Of a stretch of DNA of 15,565 bases, positions 1 through 6,313 are shown piece by piece. Each line of letters opens with the position of its first letter. The stretch's first letter is position 1. The notes beneath the pieces are model-generated. The model had not been told where the DNA came from and did not search any database. It saw nothing but the letters and a program-made list of their open reading frames with translations. Both the position numbers and the translations under genes were made by a program. Where the stretch lies: contig PXTQ01000063.1 of NCBI GenBank assembly GCA_003022505.1, forward strand, positions 1-15,565, given 5' to 3'. The stretch comes from Bacteroidetes bacterium QS_8_64_10. GTDB taxonomy: Bacteria; Bacteroidota; Rhodothermia; Rhodothermales; Salinibacteraceae.

Positions 1-2
1 GC

Positions 3-515
3 GGCCTCACGACAGGCTTCGTCTCGTGGCTCTTCGACCACAAGCCCGACCTCTCGATGGCGCTCAACGGCATCCTCGCGGGCCTCGTTGGCATCACCGC
101 CGGCGCGGATCTGATGGCCGTCTGGGAGGCCGTCGTGATCGGCGCGGTGGCCGGAGCGCTCGTGTATTTCTCCGTGGTGTTCGTGGATCAGACGCTCAAG
201 GTGGACGACCCCGTCGGCGCGATCAGCGTGCATCTCGTGTGCGGCGTCTGGGGCACGCTCGCCGTGGGCCTCTTCGGCAGCATGGCGGGGCCGGGGCAAT
301 TCATCGATCAGCTCATCGGCATCGCCGCCGTCGGCGCGTTCACGGCAGCGTTTTGCGGAATCGCGGGCGGTGCGCTCAAGGCCACGCTCGGCCTGCGCGT
401 CTCGCAGCGCGAGGAGTACAAGGGCCTCGACGTGGGCGAACACGCCATGCACGCTTACCCGGACTTCGCCGTCAACACGAACGGGCACTCCGAGAAACCG
501 GCGGCAGTGCGTTGA
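3..515 (+). CDS. amt: Ammonium transporter (Amt/MEP/Rh family), C-terminal part
   Basis: This is the 3' end of an ammonium channel gene; the reading frame is open from the left edge, so the start lies outside the window. Amt proteins are trimeric inner-membrane channels that conduct ammonium/ammonia. The visible 170 residues hold the last membrane helices. The family hallmark DDPVGAISVHLVCGVWGTL is present and contains the His that corresponds to the second pore histidine (His318 of E. coli AmtB). The cytoplasmic tail LRVSQREEYKGLDVGEHAMH is also typical and is the region that contacts PII proteins and couples the subunits. A PII-like gene follows at 914 on the same strand, the classical amt-glnK pairing, but about 400 bases of repeat-rich DNA separate them and the PII protein is abnormally short. 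Identification is firm; only the missing N-terminus limits it. Confidence 0.95.
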   Translation, partial: GLTTGFVSWLFDHKPDLSMALNGILAGLVGITAGADLMAVWEAVVIGAVAGALVYFSVVFVDQTLKVDDPVGAISVHLVCGVWGTLAVGLFGSMAGPGQFIDQLIGIAAVGAFTAAFCGIAGGALKATLGLRVSQREEYKGLDVGEHAMHAYPDFAVNTNGHSEKPAAVR

Positions 516-649
516 GCAGATTGGCGGGCTTCGGGTTCCGCGTTTTGCGTTTCGCGTTTTGTTGCCGGTAGCGCCCCGGCGAACACGACAACGCCTAACT
601 TGGGCAGGAAAGGGAGAGTGGGAGAATGGGAGAGCGGGCGCTTAATATA

Positions 650-760
650 TACCGAATCCAACTCATGATGTCGCTATCGTTGTTTGCAGGATGTGAAGCG
701 ACGCAGCGCGCTGCGTCGTTACGTCAAATCACATCCCGACACTGGCATTGGGATTCGGTA
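650..760. repeat. 111-base nested imperfect palindrome
   Basis: Four pairs of arms nest in order: TACCGAATCCAA (650-661) with TTGGGATTCGGTA (748-760), one bulge; TGTCG (669-673) with CGACA (737-741); GGATGTGA (689-696) with TCACATCC (729-736); and a perfect palindrome of 20 bases at 699-718. Either strand could fold into a long hairpin. There is no reading frame worth calling, no target-site duplication that I can see, and no transposase nearby. It could be a non-autonomous mobile element, a REP-type doublet or a structured RNA between amt and the PII-like gene. Confidence 0.55.
700..726 (+). repeat. Interspersed palindrome, family A, copy 1
   Basis: The core GACGCAGCG-CGCTGCGTC is a perfect palindrome (20 bases, 699-718) followed by a TACGT tail. 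The 27 bases align without gaps to 4145-4171, differing at only about six positions. It forms the tip of the larger palindrome at 650-760. Similar GACGC...GCGTC palindromes are common interspersed, REP-like elements in many bacterial phyla; mobility is not evident here. Confidence 0.5.
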
Positions 761-829
761 CAAGTACGTTTGGGCATTGCGAAACGGCTGACGGAGATAC
801 CATACAACAACGAGCCGGCGCGTAAGTAA

Positions 830-856
830 GGGCGAGTCGGTGATTCACCCTACAAC
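830..856 (-). repeat. Interspersed palindrome, family B, copy 1 (degenerate)
   Basis: The 27 bases beginning GGGCGAGTCGG and ending CCCTACAAC match the reverse complement of 14473-14499 at 23 positions. The other copy is a nearly perfect palindrome; here the right half is decayed, so the stem is weak. The two copies lie in opposite orientations 13.6 kb apart, which supports an interspersed element rather than chance. Confidence 0.5.
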
Positions 857-913
857 ACTAATGCAGTAACGTATAAACACGCTAACGCGACAACTCGCAA
901 ACGCCACAACGCC

Positions 914-1162
914 ATGAAACTCGTCAAAGCCATCATCCGCCGCGAGGGCGCAAAGAGCAAGAGCGAACTCCACGAGAAAACGCTCCTGGAGATCGGCGTC
1001 AGCGACTCGTTCGTGGAGCCGACCGTCCAGACCATCATGGAGGCGGGCCGCACGGGCGAGGTGGGCGACGGTAAGATTTTCGTGCAGCCCGTCGAGCACG
1101 TCTATCGCATCCGCACGGGTGAGGAGGATGAGCAGGCCGTGACGCCGGTTGGTTCCGGTTAG
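914..1162 (+). CDS. Short PII-family nitrogen regulator lacking most of the T-loop
   Basis: The 82-residue product is a PII (GlnB/GlnK) relative. PII proteins are trimeric sensors of ATP/ADP and 2-oxoglutarate that block Amt channels by inserting the T-loop. The first strand is present (MKLVKAII), and from about residue 21 the sequence follows the canonical second half: KTLLEIGVSDSFVEP, then the PII C-terminal signature TGEVGDGKIFVQPV (B-loop) and RIRTGEEDE (C-loop arginines). Against the usual 112 residues about 36 are absent, covering helix 1, strand 2 and most of the T-loop, including the YRGAEY modification site and the Arg-Gln pair that helps bind nucleotide. The frame is open with an ATG and TAG stop. 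It sits downstream of amt, as glnK does. It may be a decayed glnK, an assembly deletion or a minimal PII variant; without strand 2 a normal ferredoxin-like fold is doubtful. Confidence 0.75.
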   Translation: MKLVKAIIRREGAKSKSELHEKTLLEIGVSDSFVEPTVQTIMEAGRTGEVGDGKIFVQPVEHVYRIRTGEEDEQAVTPVGSG

Positions 1163-1321
1163 CTGGTACTGACGGGGCGGATCACACCGGATCGTCCGTA
1201 CGGCGATTCAGCGGGCGAACACGAGCGCGGCCTCGATCAGGTCGTCGGGTTTGTTCATTTGCTGTTTGAGGCGTTTGTTGAACCAAGCAAACCACCCCCC
1301 TCAGCAATCGCTCGACCACCT

Positions 1322-2110
1322 GTGCCGTTTCTGCGCGTGCAAGGCGGCATGTCCCTCCACTACGAGGCCACCGGGGACGGCCCGCCGCTCGTCTTCGTGC
1401 ACGGCCTCGGCTCCTCGGCGCGCGACTGGGAAAAACAACTGCCCGCCTTCCGGGATCGCTACCGCGTCGTCACCTTCGACGTGCGCGGCCACGGGCGATC
1501 CGACAAGCCGCCGGGACCGTACGGCATCTCGCAGTTCGCCCGCGACACGGCCGCGCTGATCGAACACCTCGGCTGCGCCCCGGCGCACGTCGCCGGCGTC
1601 TCGATGGGCGGCATGATCGCGCTGCAACTCGCCGCCGACCGGCCCGACCTCGTGCGCTCCCTCGCGGTGGTCAACAGCACACCGGCAGCGCCCGTGTGCG
1701 GCTGGCGCAGCAGATGGCGCTGGCGCTTGCGTCGTCTTCTCGTGCGCGTGCTGGGGATGCGCGCCGTCGGCTGGGTGCTGGGCCGACGGCTCTTCCCGGA
1801 CGACGAGCACCTGCGCCGCGAGTTCGCGCGCCGCTGGGCTGAGAACGACCACCGCGCCTATCTCGCCTCGATGCGCGCCATCGAAGGGTGGAGCGTGCGC
1901 GAGCGCCTGCCGGAGATCCAGCATCCGACGCTCGTGCTTACCGCCGAGCACGACTACACCTCCCCCGCGCACAAGCGGGCCTACGCCGCGCGGATGCCGG
2001 ACGCCCGCGTCGTCGTCATCCCGGAGGCGCGCCACGGCCTGCCCGTCGGGCGGCCTCGCGCGTTCAACGAAGCGCTGGCGTCGTTTCTGGATGAGGTCGC
2101 AGGTCAATAA
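1322..2110 (+). CDS. Alpha/beta-fold hydrolase
   Basis: A 262-residue serine hydrolase of the alpha/beta-fold superfamily, probably cytoplasmic (no signal peptide). The substrate cannot be told from sequence. Visible features: the oxyanion-hole HG in LVFVHGLGSS (residues 27-28), the FDVRGHGRSDKP strand-loop, the nucleophile elbow GVSMGG with Ser94, the acid Asp211 in LTAEHDYTSP, and the catalytic His238 in PEARHGLPVG. Residues about 125-160 form an Arg/Trp-rich cap segment. I place the start at GTG 1322 because translation from there (MPFLRVQGGMSLHYEATGDG) begins as family members do; a TTG at 1259 would add 21 proline-rich residues with no homology. It converges on the MoxR-type gene, with a probable shared terminator between them. 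Related enzymes include esterases, haloalkane dehalogenases and 3-oxoadipate enol-lactonase. Confidence 0.9.
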   Translation: MPFLRVQGGMSLHYEATGDGPPLVFVHGLGSSARDWEKQLPAFRDRYRVVTFDVRGHGRSDKPPGPYGISQFARDTAALIEHLGCAPAHVAGVSMGGMIALQLAADRPDLVRSLAVVNSTPAAPVCGWRSRWRWRLRRLLVRVLGMRAVGWVLGRRLFPDDEHLRREFARRWAENDHRAYLASMRAIEGWSVRERLPEIQHPTLVLTAEHDYTSPAHKRAYAARMPDARVVVIPEARHGLPVGRPRAFNEALASFLDEVAGQ

Positions 2111-2115
2111 CGCCT

Positions 2116-2197
2116 GTCAGGTCAAAAAGTCGCACGTCTGAAGGACGGGAAAGACACGCTGACCTGTGACGTTTGACTTTCGGACCTTCGACCTGAC
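2116..2197. terminator. Probable bidirectional terminator / fold-back between convergent genes
   Basis: GTCAGGTC (2116-2123) is exactly complementary to GACCTGAC (2190-2197), with further partial pairing inside. It fills the gap between the stop codons of the hydrolase (+) and the ATPase (-), where a shared terminator is expected. There is no T-run of the classical kind, so termination is inferred from position. The right arm is made of the GACTTT/GACCTT words that recur at 11951-12000 and 12573-12620. Confidence 0.4.
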
Positions 2198-2200
2198 TAC

Positions 2201-3739
2201 TTACCGCCGGTAGTCTTCCGGGTCGATGTCGCCGTCGTCAAGGTCGTCGATAGACGACAGCACCGATCCCATCATGTCGCTGTACGTGCGCCGGTGCGAC
2301 ACGAGGTCCTTGCCGAGCATCGAGTGCTGGTGCAGCGCCTCCAGAACGAACTCCATCGCCGAGGCCGTCTCGGCGGGCGAGCCGGGCTGCACGTGGTTAC
2401 GGGCGAGCGCCTTTAGCCCGTCCACGCGGTCGAGTTCCCGTGCGTATTCCTCGAAGGGCATGTCGGGCGTGAGGTCCACATCGTTGCCCTGCCCAAACCA
2501 GCCGAGCACGTCCTGGTAGGCATCGCGCCCGCCGCCGTCCTTGTCGGACGGATCGGGGAAGTAGCGCCCGTAGATCGACTTGATGGCACGCCCGATGAGC
2601 AAGCGCGCCACGTTTTGCGGCCCTTCCTGCTCGCCCTCGTAGACCAGCTCCACCTTGCCCGTAATAGCCGGAACCACGTGCTGCAAATCGACAATGCGCG
2701 CCGTCGTCTCCGTCTTGCCGTGCACGAGCGCGCGCCGCTCCGCCGCCGAGATCAGATCCTCCAGCGCCGCCCGCGTCACGCGCACCGACACGCCTGACTG
2801 CTGATCGACGTACTCGCTCTGGCGCGCCTCCACAGCCACCTGCTCCACGATCTCCCGGAAGTAGTGCGGCACGCTCACGGACACGCCCTCCTCCTCACCG
2901 TTCGCGCGTTCCTGCCAGGCCTCCTGCTCCGTGATCTCCATCCCCACCTCGATGGACTCCGGGTAGTGCGTCAGGATCTGGCTGTCGATGCGGTCTTTGA
3001 GCGGCGTAATAATCGACCCGCGATTCGTGTAATCCTCTGGGTTGGCCGTAAAGATCATCAGGTTGTCGAGCGGAAACCGGATGTTGAAGCCCCGGATCTG
3101 GATGTCCTGCTCCTCCATGATGTTGAGCAGCCCCACCTGGATGCGCGGCTGGAGATCCGGCAACTCGTTGATGGCAAACAGCCCCCGGTTGGTGCGCGGG
3201 ATGATGCCGAAGTGAATGACCTCCTCGTCGGCGTAGGTGAGGCGCTCGTTGGCCGCCTTGATCGGGTCGATGTCGCCGATGAGGTCGGCAATCGTGGTGT
3301 CGGGCGTGGCGAGCTTTTCGCCGTAACGCTCGGAGCGGTGCAGCCACTCGATGGACGTCTCGTCGCCGGCCTCCTCCACCAGCTCGCGGGCGTGCTTGGA
3401 GACTGGATCGAACGGATCGTCGTTGATCTCGCTGCCCTCCACGATGGGCACGTATTCGTCCAGCAGGCTCGGCAGCATACGGATGAGGCGGCTTTTGGCC
3501 TGCCCCCGCAAGCCCAGCAAAATAAAATTGTGCCGCGCCAAGAGCGCGTTCTGGATCTGCGGGATGACGACCTCGTCGTAGCCCAGAATGCCCGGAAAAA
3601 TCTCGTCGCCGTTGCGAAGGCGACGCATCAGGTTGCGACGGATCTCGTCCTTGACGGGCCGGACGCGGTAGTTGTTCTCTTTGAGTTCGCCGAGGGTGGA
3701 GAGCTGCGTGAGCGTGTCACTCATGTCGGGGACTGCCAT
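2201..3739 (-). CDS. MoxR/ChlI-like AAA+ ATPase (magnesium-chelatase-type)
   Basis: A 512-residue cytoplasmic AAA+ ATPase of the group often named 'magnesium chelatase' or 'sigma-54 interacting'. Such proteins usually work as chaperones with a VWA-domain partner; none is visible in this window. Walker A is GLRGQAKS (76-83). The Walker B position reads LFAINELPDL (187-196), with Asn in place of the usual Asp before the Glu; I believe this is common in the subfamily. Sensor-1 Asn is in FTANPEDYTN (about 233) and a probable Arg finger in PLKDRID (about 250). The phrase HRSERYGEKLATPDTTIADL is a subfamily hallmark. Residues about 390-512 form a C-terminal region without a recognised domain, ending in an acidic tail. 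ATG 3739 gives MAVPDMSD; the ATG at 3724 (MSDTLTQL) is an equally plausible start. No chlorophyll genes are near, so a chelatase role is unlikely. Confidence 0.92.
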   Translation of the reverse strand: MAVPDMSDTLTQLSTLGELKENNYRVRPVKDEIRRNLMRRLRNGDEIFPGILGYDEVVIPQIQNALLARHNFILLGLRGQAKSRLIRMLPSLLDEYVPIVEGSEINDDPFDPVSKHARELVEEAGDETSIEWLHRSERYGEKLATPDTTIADLIGDIDPIKAANERLTYADEEVIHFGIIPRTNRGLFAINELPDLQPRIQVGLLNIMEEQDIQIRGFNIRFPLDNLMIFTANPEDYTNRGSIITPLKDRIDSQILTHYPESIEVGMEITEQEAWQERANGEEEGVSVSVPHYFREIVEQVAVEARQSEYVDQQSGVSVRVTRAALEDLISAAERRALVHGKTETTARIVDLQHVVPAITGKVELVYEGEQEGPQNVARLLIGRAIKSIYGRYFPDPSDKDGGGRDAYQDVLGWFGQGNDVDLTPDMPFEEYARELDRVDGLKALARNHVQPGSPAETASAMEFVLEALHQHSMLGKDLVSHRRTYSDMMGSVLSSIDDLDDGDIDPEDYRR

Positions 3740-3892
3740 TTGCGTTCGGAAGCTGCACGTCCGTCGGAAAGAATTGCCGTACGCGGGCAGACTGGCACGG
3801 CTCCTCGCGCCGGGGTGTTCCCACTTGCAGAGGCGCTGCTCCCAATGTTACCAACCAGCCCGTTTATCAGGTGATTCAGGTTGACAAGTTTG

Positions 3893-4035
3893 CAGACGGC
3901 CAACGCGCATCGTTCTGACGCCGTGGTGCAAGGTTGGCTGGGTAATCCCGCACGTGCGTTCGCGGTAAGGCAAAGAGCAGCACAGGGGGAAGGCTCTCGT
4001 TTTCAGCCCCCATCGGGGAGCCTTTCTCCTTTTTT
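3893..4035 (+). ncRNA. Possible small RNA or attenuated leader ending at a terminator
   Basis: The only direct support is a strong hairpin plus T-run (3985-4035) with no open frame upstream on this strand. The 5' end is a guess: CAAGTTTG at 3885-3892 resembles the Bacteroidota -7 element TAnnTTTG, but no good -33 element lies at the right distance. Inside, ACGGC (3896-3900) can pair with a following GCCGT. I recognise no known RNA family. It could equally be a transcription attenuator for the gene at 4241. Confidence 0.2.
3985..4035 (+). terminator. Intrinsic terminator-like hairpin with T-run
   Basis: GGGGGAAGGCTC (3985-3996) pairs with GAGCCTTTCTCC (4018-4029) with one or two mismatches, and six T follow (4030-4035). 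An inner CCCC/GGGG hairpin (4007-4010 with 4015-4018) competes with the outer stem, as in attenuators. On the + strand it follows no recognisable gene. Confidence 0.5.
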
Positions 4036-4144
4036 GTCTTGCCGAAGGTTGATAAGTAAAAAAATGCTGCTTTCTATGTGGAGCGTATGGGAGCACGGGA
4101 GTGTGTGCTCGGGAGAAAAGCTCACATACGCCCCTGCCGGCTTA

Positions 4145-4171
4145 GACGCAGCGGGCCGCGTCTCTACGTGA
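4145..4171 (+). repeat. Interspersed palindrome, family A, copy 2
   Basis: AGACGC (4144-4149) pairs with GCGTCT (4158-4163), followed by CTACGTGA. It aligns without gaps to 700-726. The TAGACGC...GCGTCTCTACG pattern is the fuller form of the family, and the outer TAGAGAC-like edges are shared in spirit with the copy at 13589-13619. Confidence 0.5.
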
Positions 4172-4240
4172 TTTGCACGCTGACGCTCTTCGCTCGCCAT
4201 CATCACGACATCAACGTGTCAAATCGGTATTATCCCAACC

Positions 4241-4702
4241 GTGCGCCTGTCTCTTCCCCTGCTGCTGGTGGTCGGCCTGCTCGCGCTTCCCGTCACGTCT
4301 CCGGCGCAGGCGCAACGACCGGAGAGCGACCTCGGCGTGGGCGTGCAGATCGGCAACCCGGTGGGCGTGACGCTCCGCACCGATCAGGCCTACCGCTCGC
4401 CCATCGAAGGGCTGGTGGCCTGGGATCTGGCGGGCGGCGCGCTGTTTGCAAGCGGCCACCTGATTTTGTTCGAGCAGCCGCTTCCCCTCGAAGACGGCGC
4501 GCCGGCGTATCTTTTCATCGGGCCGGGCGCGTACCTTAGCGCCGGGGACGATCATTTCGATCTGGGCGCGAGCGGGCGCGCGGGACTCAGCTACTTCATC
4601 GCACCGCTGGAACTGTTCGTGCAGGTCAGCCCGCGCTTCAACGTGCTCCCCGACACGGACGTCGGGCTGGGCGGCGGCCTCGGTGCGCGGTACTATTTCT
4701 GA
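4241..4702 (+). CDS. Small outer-membrane beta-barrel-like protein
   Basis: A 153-residue exported protein. It starts at GTG 4241 with a clear Sec signal: MRLS, a Leu/Val-rich core, and a likely cleavage after AQA at residue 24. The mature part alternates hydrophobic and polar residues, is rich in Gly and aromatics (YLFIGPGAYLS, GASGRAGLSYFIAPLELFVQ), and ends in GARYYF. A C-terminal Phe is the usual recognition signal for barrel insertion. The size fits an eight-strand barrel after signal removal. I recognise no specific family; it resembles small porin-like hypothetical proteins of Bacteroidota. It is transcribed alone, divergent from the ATPase gene and convergent with murA. Function is unknown; placement in the outer membrane is inferred. 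Confidence 0.75.
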   Translation: MRLSLPLLLVVGLLALPVTSPAQAQRPESDLGVGVQIGNPVGVTLRTDQAYRSPIEGLVAWDLAGGALFASGHLILFEQPLPLEDGAPAYLFIGPGAYLSAGDDHFDLGASGRAGLSYFIAPLELFVQVSPRFNVLPDTDVGLGGGLGARYYF

Positions 4703-4753
4703 TGCGTGACGCGTATGCCGCGTGCCGTTCTGATTTAGGTTGACAACGCATCA
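4700..4753. terminator. Hairpin between convergent outer-membrane protein gene and murA
   Basis: TGATGCGT (4700-4707) is perfectly complementary to ACGCATCA (4746-4753), with a loop of 38 bases. The left arm includes the stop codon of the + gene, and murA ends at 4769 on the other strand. No T-run is present, so a termination role is inferred from position only. Confidence 0.35.
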
Positions 4754-4768
4754 TCTGCCCTCCAACCT

Positions 4769-6103
4769 TCAGGTCGGTAGTTCGGCGGCGCGCTGCGGCT
4801 CGGCCTCCTGCGGGTCGTACTCCTCGCGCCGGATGTCGATGCCCGCGTCCGAGAGCTTGTGCTCCAGTTCCTCGTAGCCGCGATCCAGGTGGTAGACGCG
4901 CAGCACGTCGGTGCGGCCCTCCGCCACGATGCCCGCCATCACCAGCGAGACGCTGGCGCGCAGGTCGGTGCTCATGACGGTCGCGCCCTTCAGTTCCGCG
5001 TTGCCGTACACGTCCACCTGCCCGTCGCCCTGAAGGGCCATCAGCCCCATACGCCGAAGCTCCGGGATGTGGCGGAAGCGGTCCTTGTAAATCGTTTCCT
5101 TGACGGTCGCCTCGCCGCGCGTCTGCGAGAGCAGCACCGTCCACTGCGCCTGCAGGTCCGTCGGGAAGCCGGGGTACGGCGCGGTTGTGATCGAGACCGG
5201 TTTTAGTTCGTCGGGCACCGCGATCTCCACGTAGCTGTCCGCGCCCTCGCCTTCGGACGTGAAATCAGCGCCCGTCTCGCGGAAGACGTCCCGGAAGGCG
5301 TTGCCCAGGAACTTCGTCCCCGCGCCGTTCAGACGAACGGTGTCGCCCGGTTCGCCCGCCATCGCCGCCAGGATCATGTACGTGCCCAGTTCGATGCGGT
5401 CGGCGCTGTTGCGGAAATCGACGGAATCGAGCACGTCCACACCCTCAATCTCGATGGTCTCGGTGCCGAGGCCTTCAATCTTCGCGCCCATCGCCTTCAA
5501 CGCCTCGCCAAAAACAACCACATCCGGTTCCTGCGCCGCGTTCTCGATGCGCGAGCCGCCTTTCGCGCGCACGGCGGCCAAGAGCAGGTTGATCGTCGCG
5601 CCCACGCTCGACGGCTCCATCTTGAACGAGCCGCCCGGCAGCCGCCCGTTCGGCGCTTCCGCGATCACGTAGCCCTGATCCAGCTCCACGCTCGCGCCGA
5701 ACTCCTTGACGCCCTTGATGTGCAGATCCACCGGACGCGGTCCCCACGAGCATCCGCCCGGCATCGAGACGCGCGCCTTGCCCACGCGCCCCAGCAGCGC
5801 GCCCAGCATGTAGAACGAAGCGCGCATCTTCTTGACCAGATCGTAGGGCGCCTCCGGGTAATCCACCGTCGAGGCGTCCACGTCCAGCTCGTTCGTGTCG
5901 GGATCGAATTGTACTTTCGCGCCCGCCACGCGCAAGACGTGGGCGAACGTGGTTACGTCTTTCAGATTCGGTATGTTGGTGAGCGTGCACGACCCACCGC
6001 CCAAGAGCGACGCGGCCATCAGCGGCAGCGCCGTGTTCTTCGAACCGCCCACGGGCAGCGATCCGCGCAAATAATTGCCCCCTTCAACAACGAGCTTGTC
6101 CAT
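4769..6103 (-). CDS. murA: UDP-N-acetylglucosamine 1-carboxyvinyltransferase
   Basis: MurA transfers enolpyruvate from phosphoenolpyruvate to UDP-GlcNAc, the first committed step of peptidoglycan synthesis, in the cytoplasm. The 444 residues cover the complete two-lobed EPSP-synthase fold. Lys22-Asn23 are in GGSKNTALPL, and the catalytic Cys (Cys118, the fosfomycin target) is in MPGGCSWGPRPVDLHIKG. The Asp motif PGFPTDLQAQWT and the PEP-binding Arg in STDLRASVSLVMAG (about 382) are present. The C-terminus carries about 20 extra acidic residues beyond the usual end, of no evident function. ATG 6103 is the only sensible start. It is a single-gene unit facing away from the cysteine desulfurase gene. 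A promoter-like sequence lies just upstream. Confidence 0.97.
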   Translation of the reverse strand: MDKLVVEGGNYLRGSLPVGGSKNTALPLMAASLLGGGSCTLTNIPNLKDVTTFAHVLRVAGAKVQFDPDTNELDVDASTVDYPEAPYDLVKKMRASFYMLGALLGRVGKARVSMPGGCSWGPRPVDLHIKGVKEFGASVELDQGYVIAEAPNGRLPGGSFKMEPSSVGATINLLLAAVRAKGGSRIENAAQEPDVVVFGEALKAMGAKIEGLGTETIEIEGVDVLDSVDFRNSADRIELGTYMILAAMAGEPGDTVRLNGAGTKFLGNAFRDVFRETGADFTSEGEGADSYVEIAVPDELKPVSITTAPYPGFPTDLQAQWTVLLSQTRGEATVKETIYKDRFRHIPELRRMGLMALQGDGQVDVYGNAELKGATVMSTDLRASVSLVMAGIVAEGRTDVLRVYHLDRGYEELEHKLSDAGIDIRREEYDPQEAEPQRAAELPT

Positions 6104-6123
6104 AATACTTTTGGAACCTAAAT

Positions 6124-6154
6124 TGAAAATAGTGGTGCGTAATCAATACACAAG
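6124..6154 (-). promoter_or_regulatory. Candidate Bacteroidota-type promoter of murA
   Basis: On the minus strand CTTG (6154-6151), a 19-base spacer and TATTTTCA (6131-6124) match the Bacteroidota consensus TTTG-N19-TAnnTTTG at most positions with exact spacing. Transcription would start about 10-15 bases before the ATG at 6103, leaving a very short leader with no Shine-Dalgarno, which is usual in this phylum. Confidence 0.4.
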
Positions 6155-6313
6155 AAATGCCTCTTTTGATCGGTGGTGCAAGGCCCACGACGCGATTTTT
6201 ACAACCTTACGGCAAACTGCAAGTTAGCACGTTACAAGTTGTCAGGTTGCAGGTGCACGAAGCCCTCACAACCGCACCCCAACAAACCGCCAACCGCAAA
6301 CCCGCCAACCAGC

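Larger units (their letters stand above)
516..913. other. Repeat-rich gap between amt and the PII-like gene
   Basis: No convincing gene is present in these 398 bases. Open frames here run through palindromes and low-complexity DNA and resemble no protein I know. In order it holds: short-word low-complexity DNA (about 530-565, and a purine-rich GGGAGA-type run at about 610-640); an AT-rich patch TTAATATAT at 642-650; a 111-base nested imperfect palindrome (650-760) with a perfect 20-base palindrome at its centre; a degenerate family-B palindrome (830-856); and an A/C-rich leader of AACGC-type words (about 877-913) running straight into the ATG at 914. I see no clear promoter or Shine-Dalgarno sequence. 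Confidence 0.6.
3740..4240. other. 500-base gene-free stretch between divergent genes
   Basis: No protein-like frame is present. It contains the upstream regions of the ATPase (-) and the outer-membrane protein (+). On the + strand there is a terminator-like hairpin with a T-run (3985-4035) that ends no visible gene, suggesting a small RNA or an attenuated leader. Beyond it lies a hairpin GCGTATG (4083-4089) / CATACGC (4125-4131) enclosing GAGCAC (4091-4096) / GTGCTC (4105-4110), then a family-A palindrome (4145-4171). I could not match any part to tRNA, SRP RNA, RNase P RNA or a riboswitch I know. Confidence 0.5.

Noticed and set aside
650..760. Integron attC site (ATCCAAC at 656-662 fits the inverse core RYYYAAC)
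   Set aside because: The opposite end reads ATTGGGAT, not GTTRRRY, the pairing extends outside the core sites, and there is no integrase or cassette structure nearby.
626..829. 67-codon open frame in the amt-PII gap
   Set aside because: It runs through the 111-base palindrome and low-complexity DNA and has no family resemblance.
1301..2107. 268-codon open frame on - opposite the alpha/beta hydrolase
   Set aside because: The + strand holds the full catalytic triad and family motifs; the minus product is Arg/Ala/His-rich without homology signal.
2201..3739. True magnesium chelatase subunit for chlorophyll synthesis
   Set aside because: No bacteriochlorophyll genes are near, and the HRSERYGEKLATPD and INELPDL motifs belong to the broad MoxR/ChlI-like chaperone group.
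2864..3874. 336-codon open frame on + opposite the AAA+ ATPase
   Set aside because: His/Val/Arg-rich antisense shadow of a GC-rich gene whose own strand carries clear Walker and sensor motifs.
3893..4035. Known structured RNA (SRP RNA, 6S RNA, tRNA, cobalamin riboswitch)
   Set aside because: None of the hallmark conserved sequences of these RNAs could be found by eye; kept only as an unnamed candidate.
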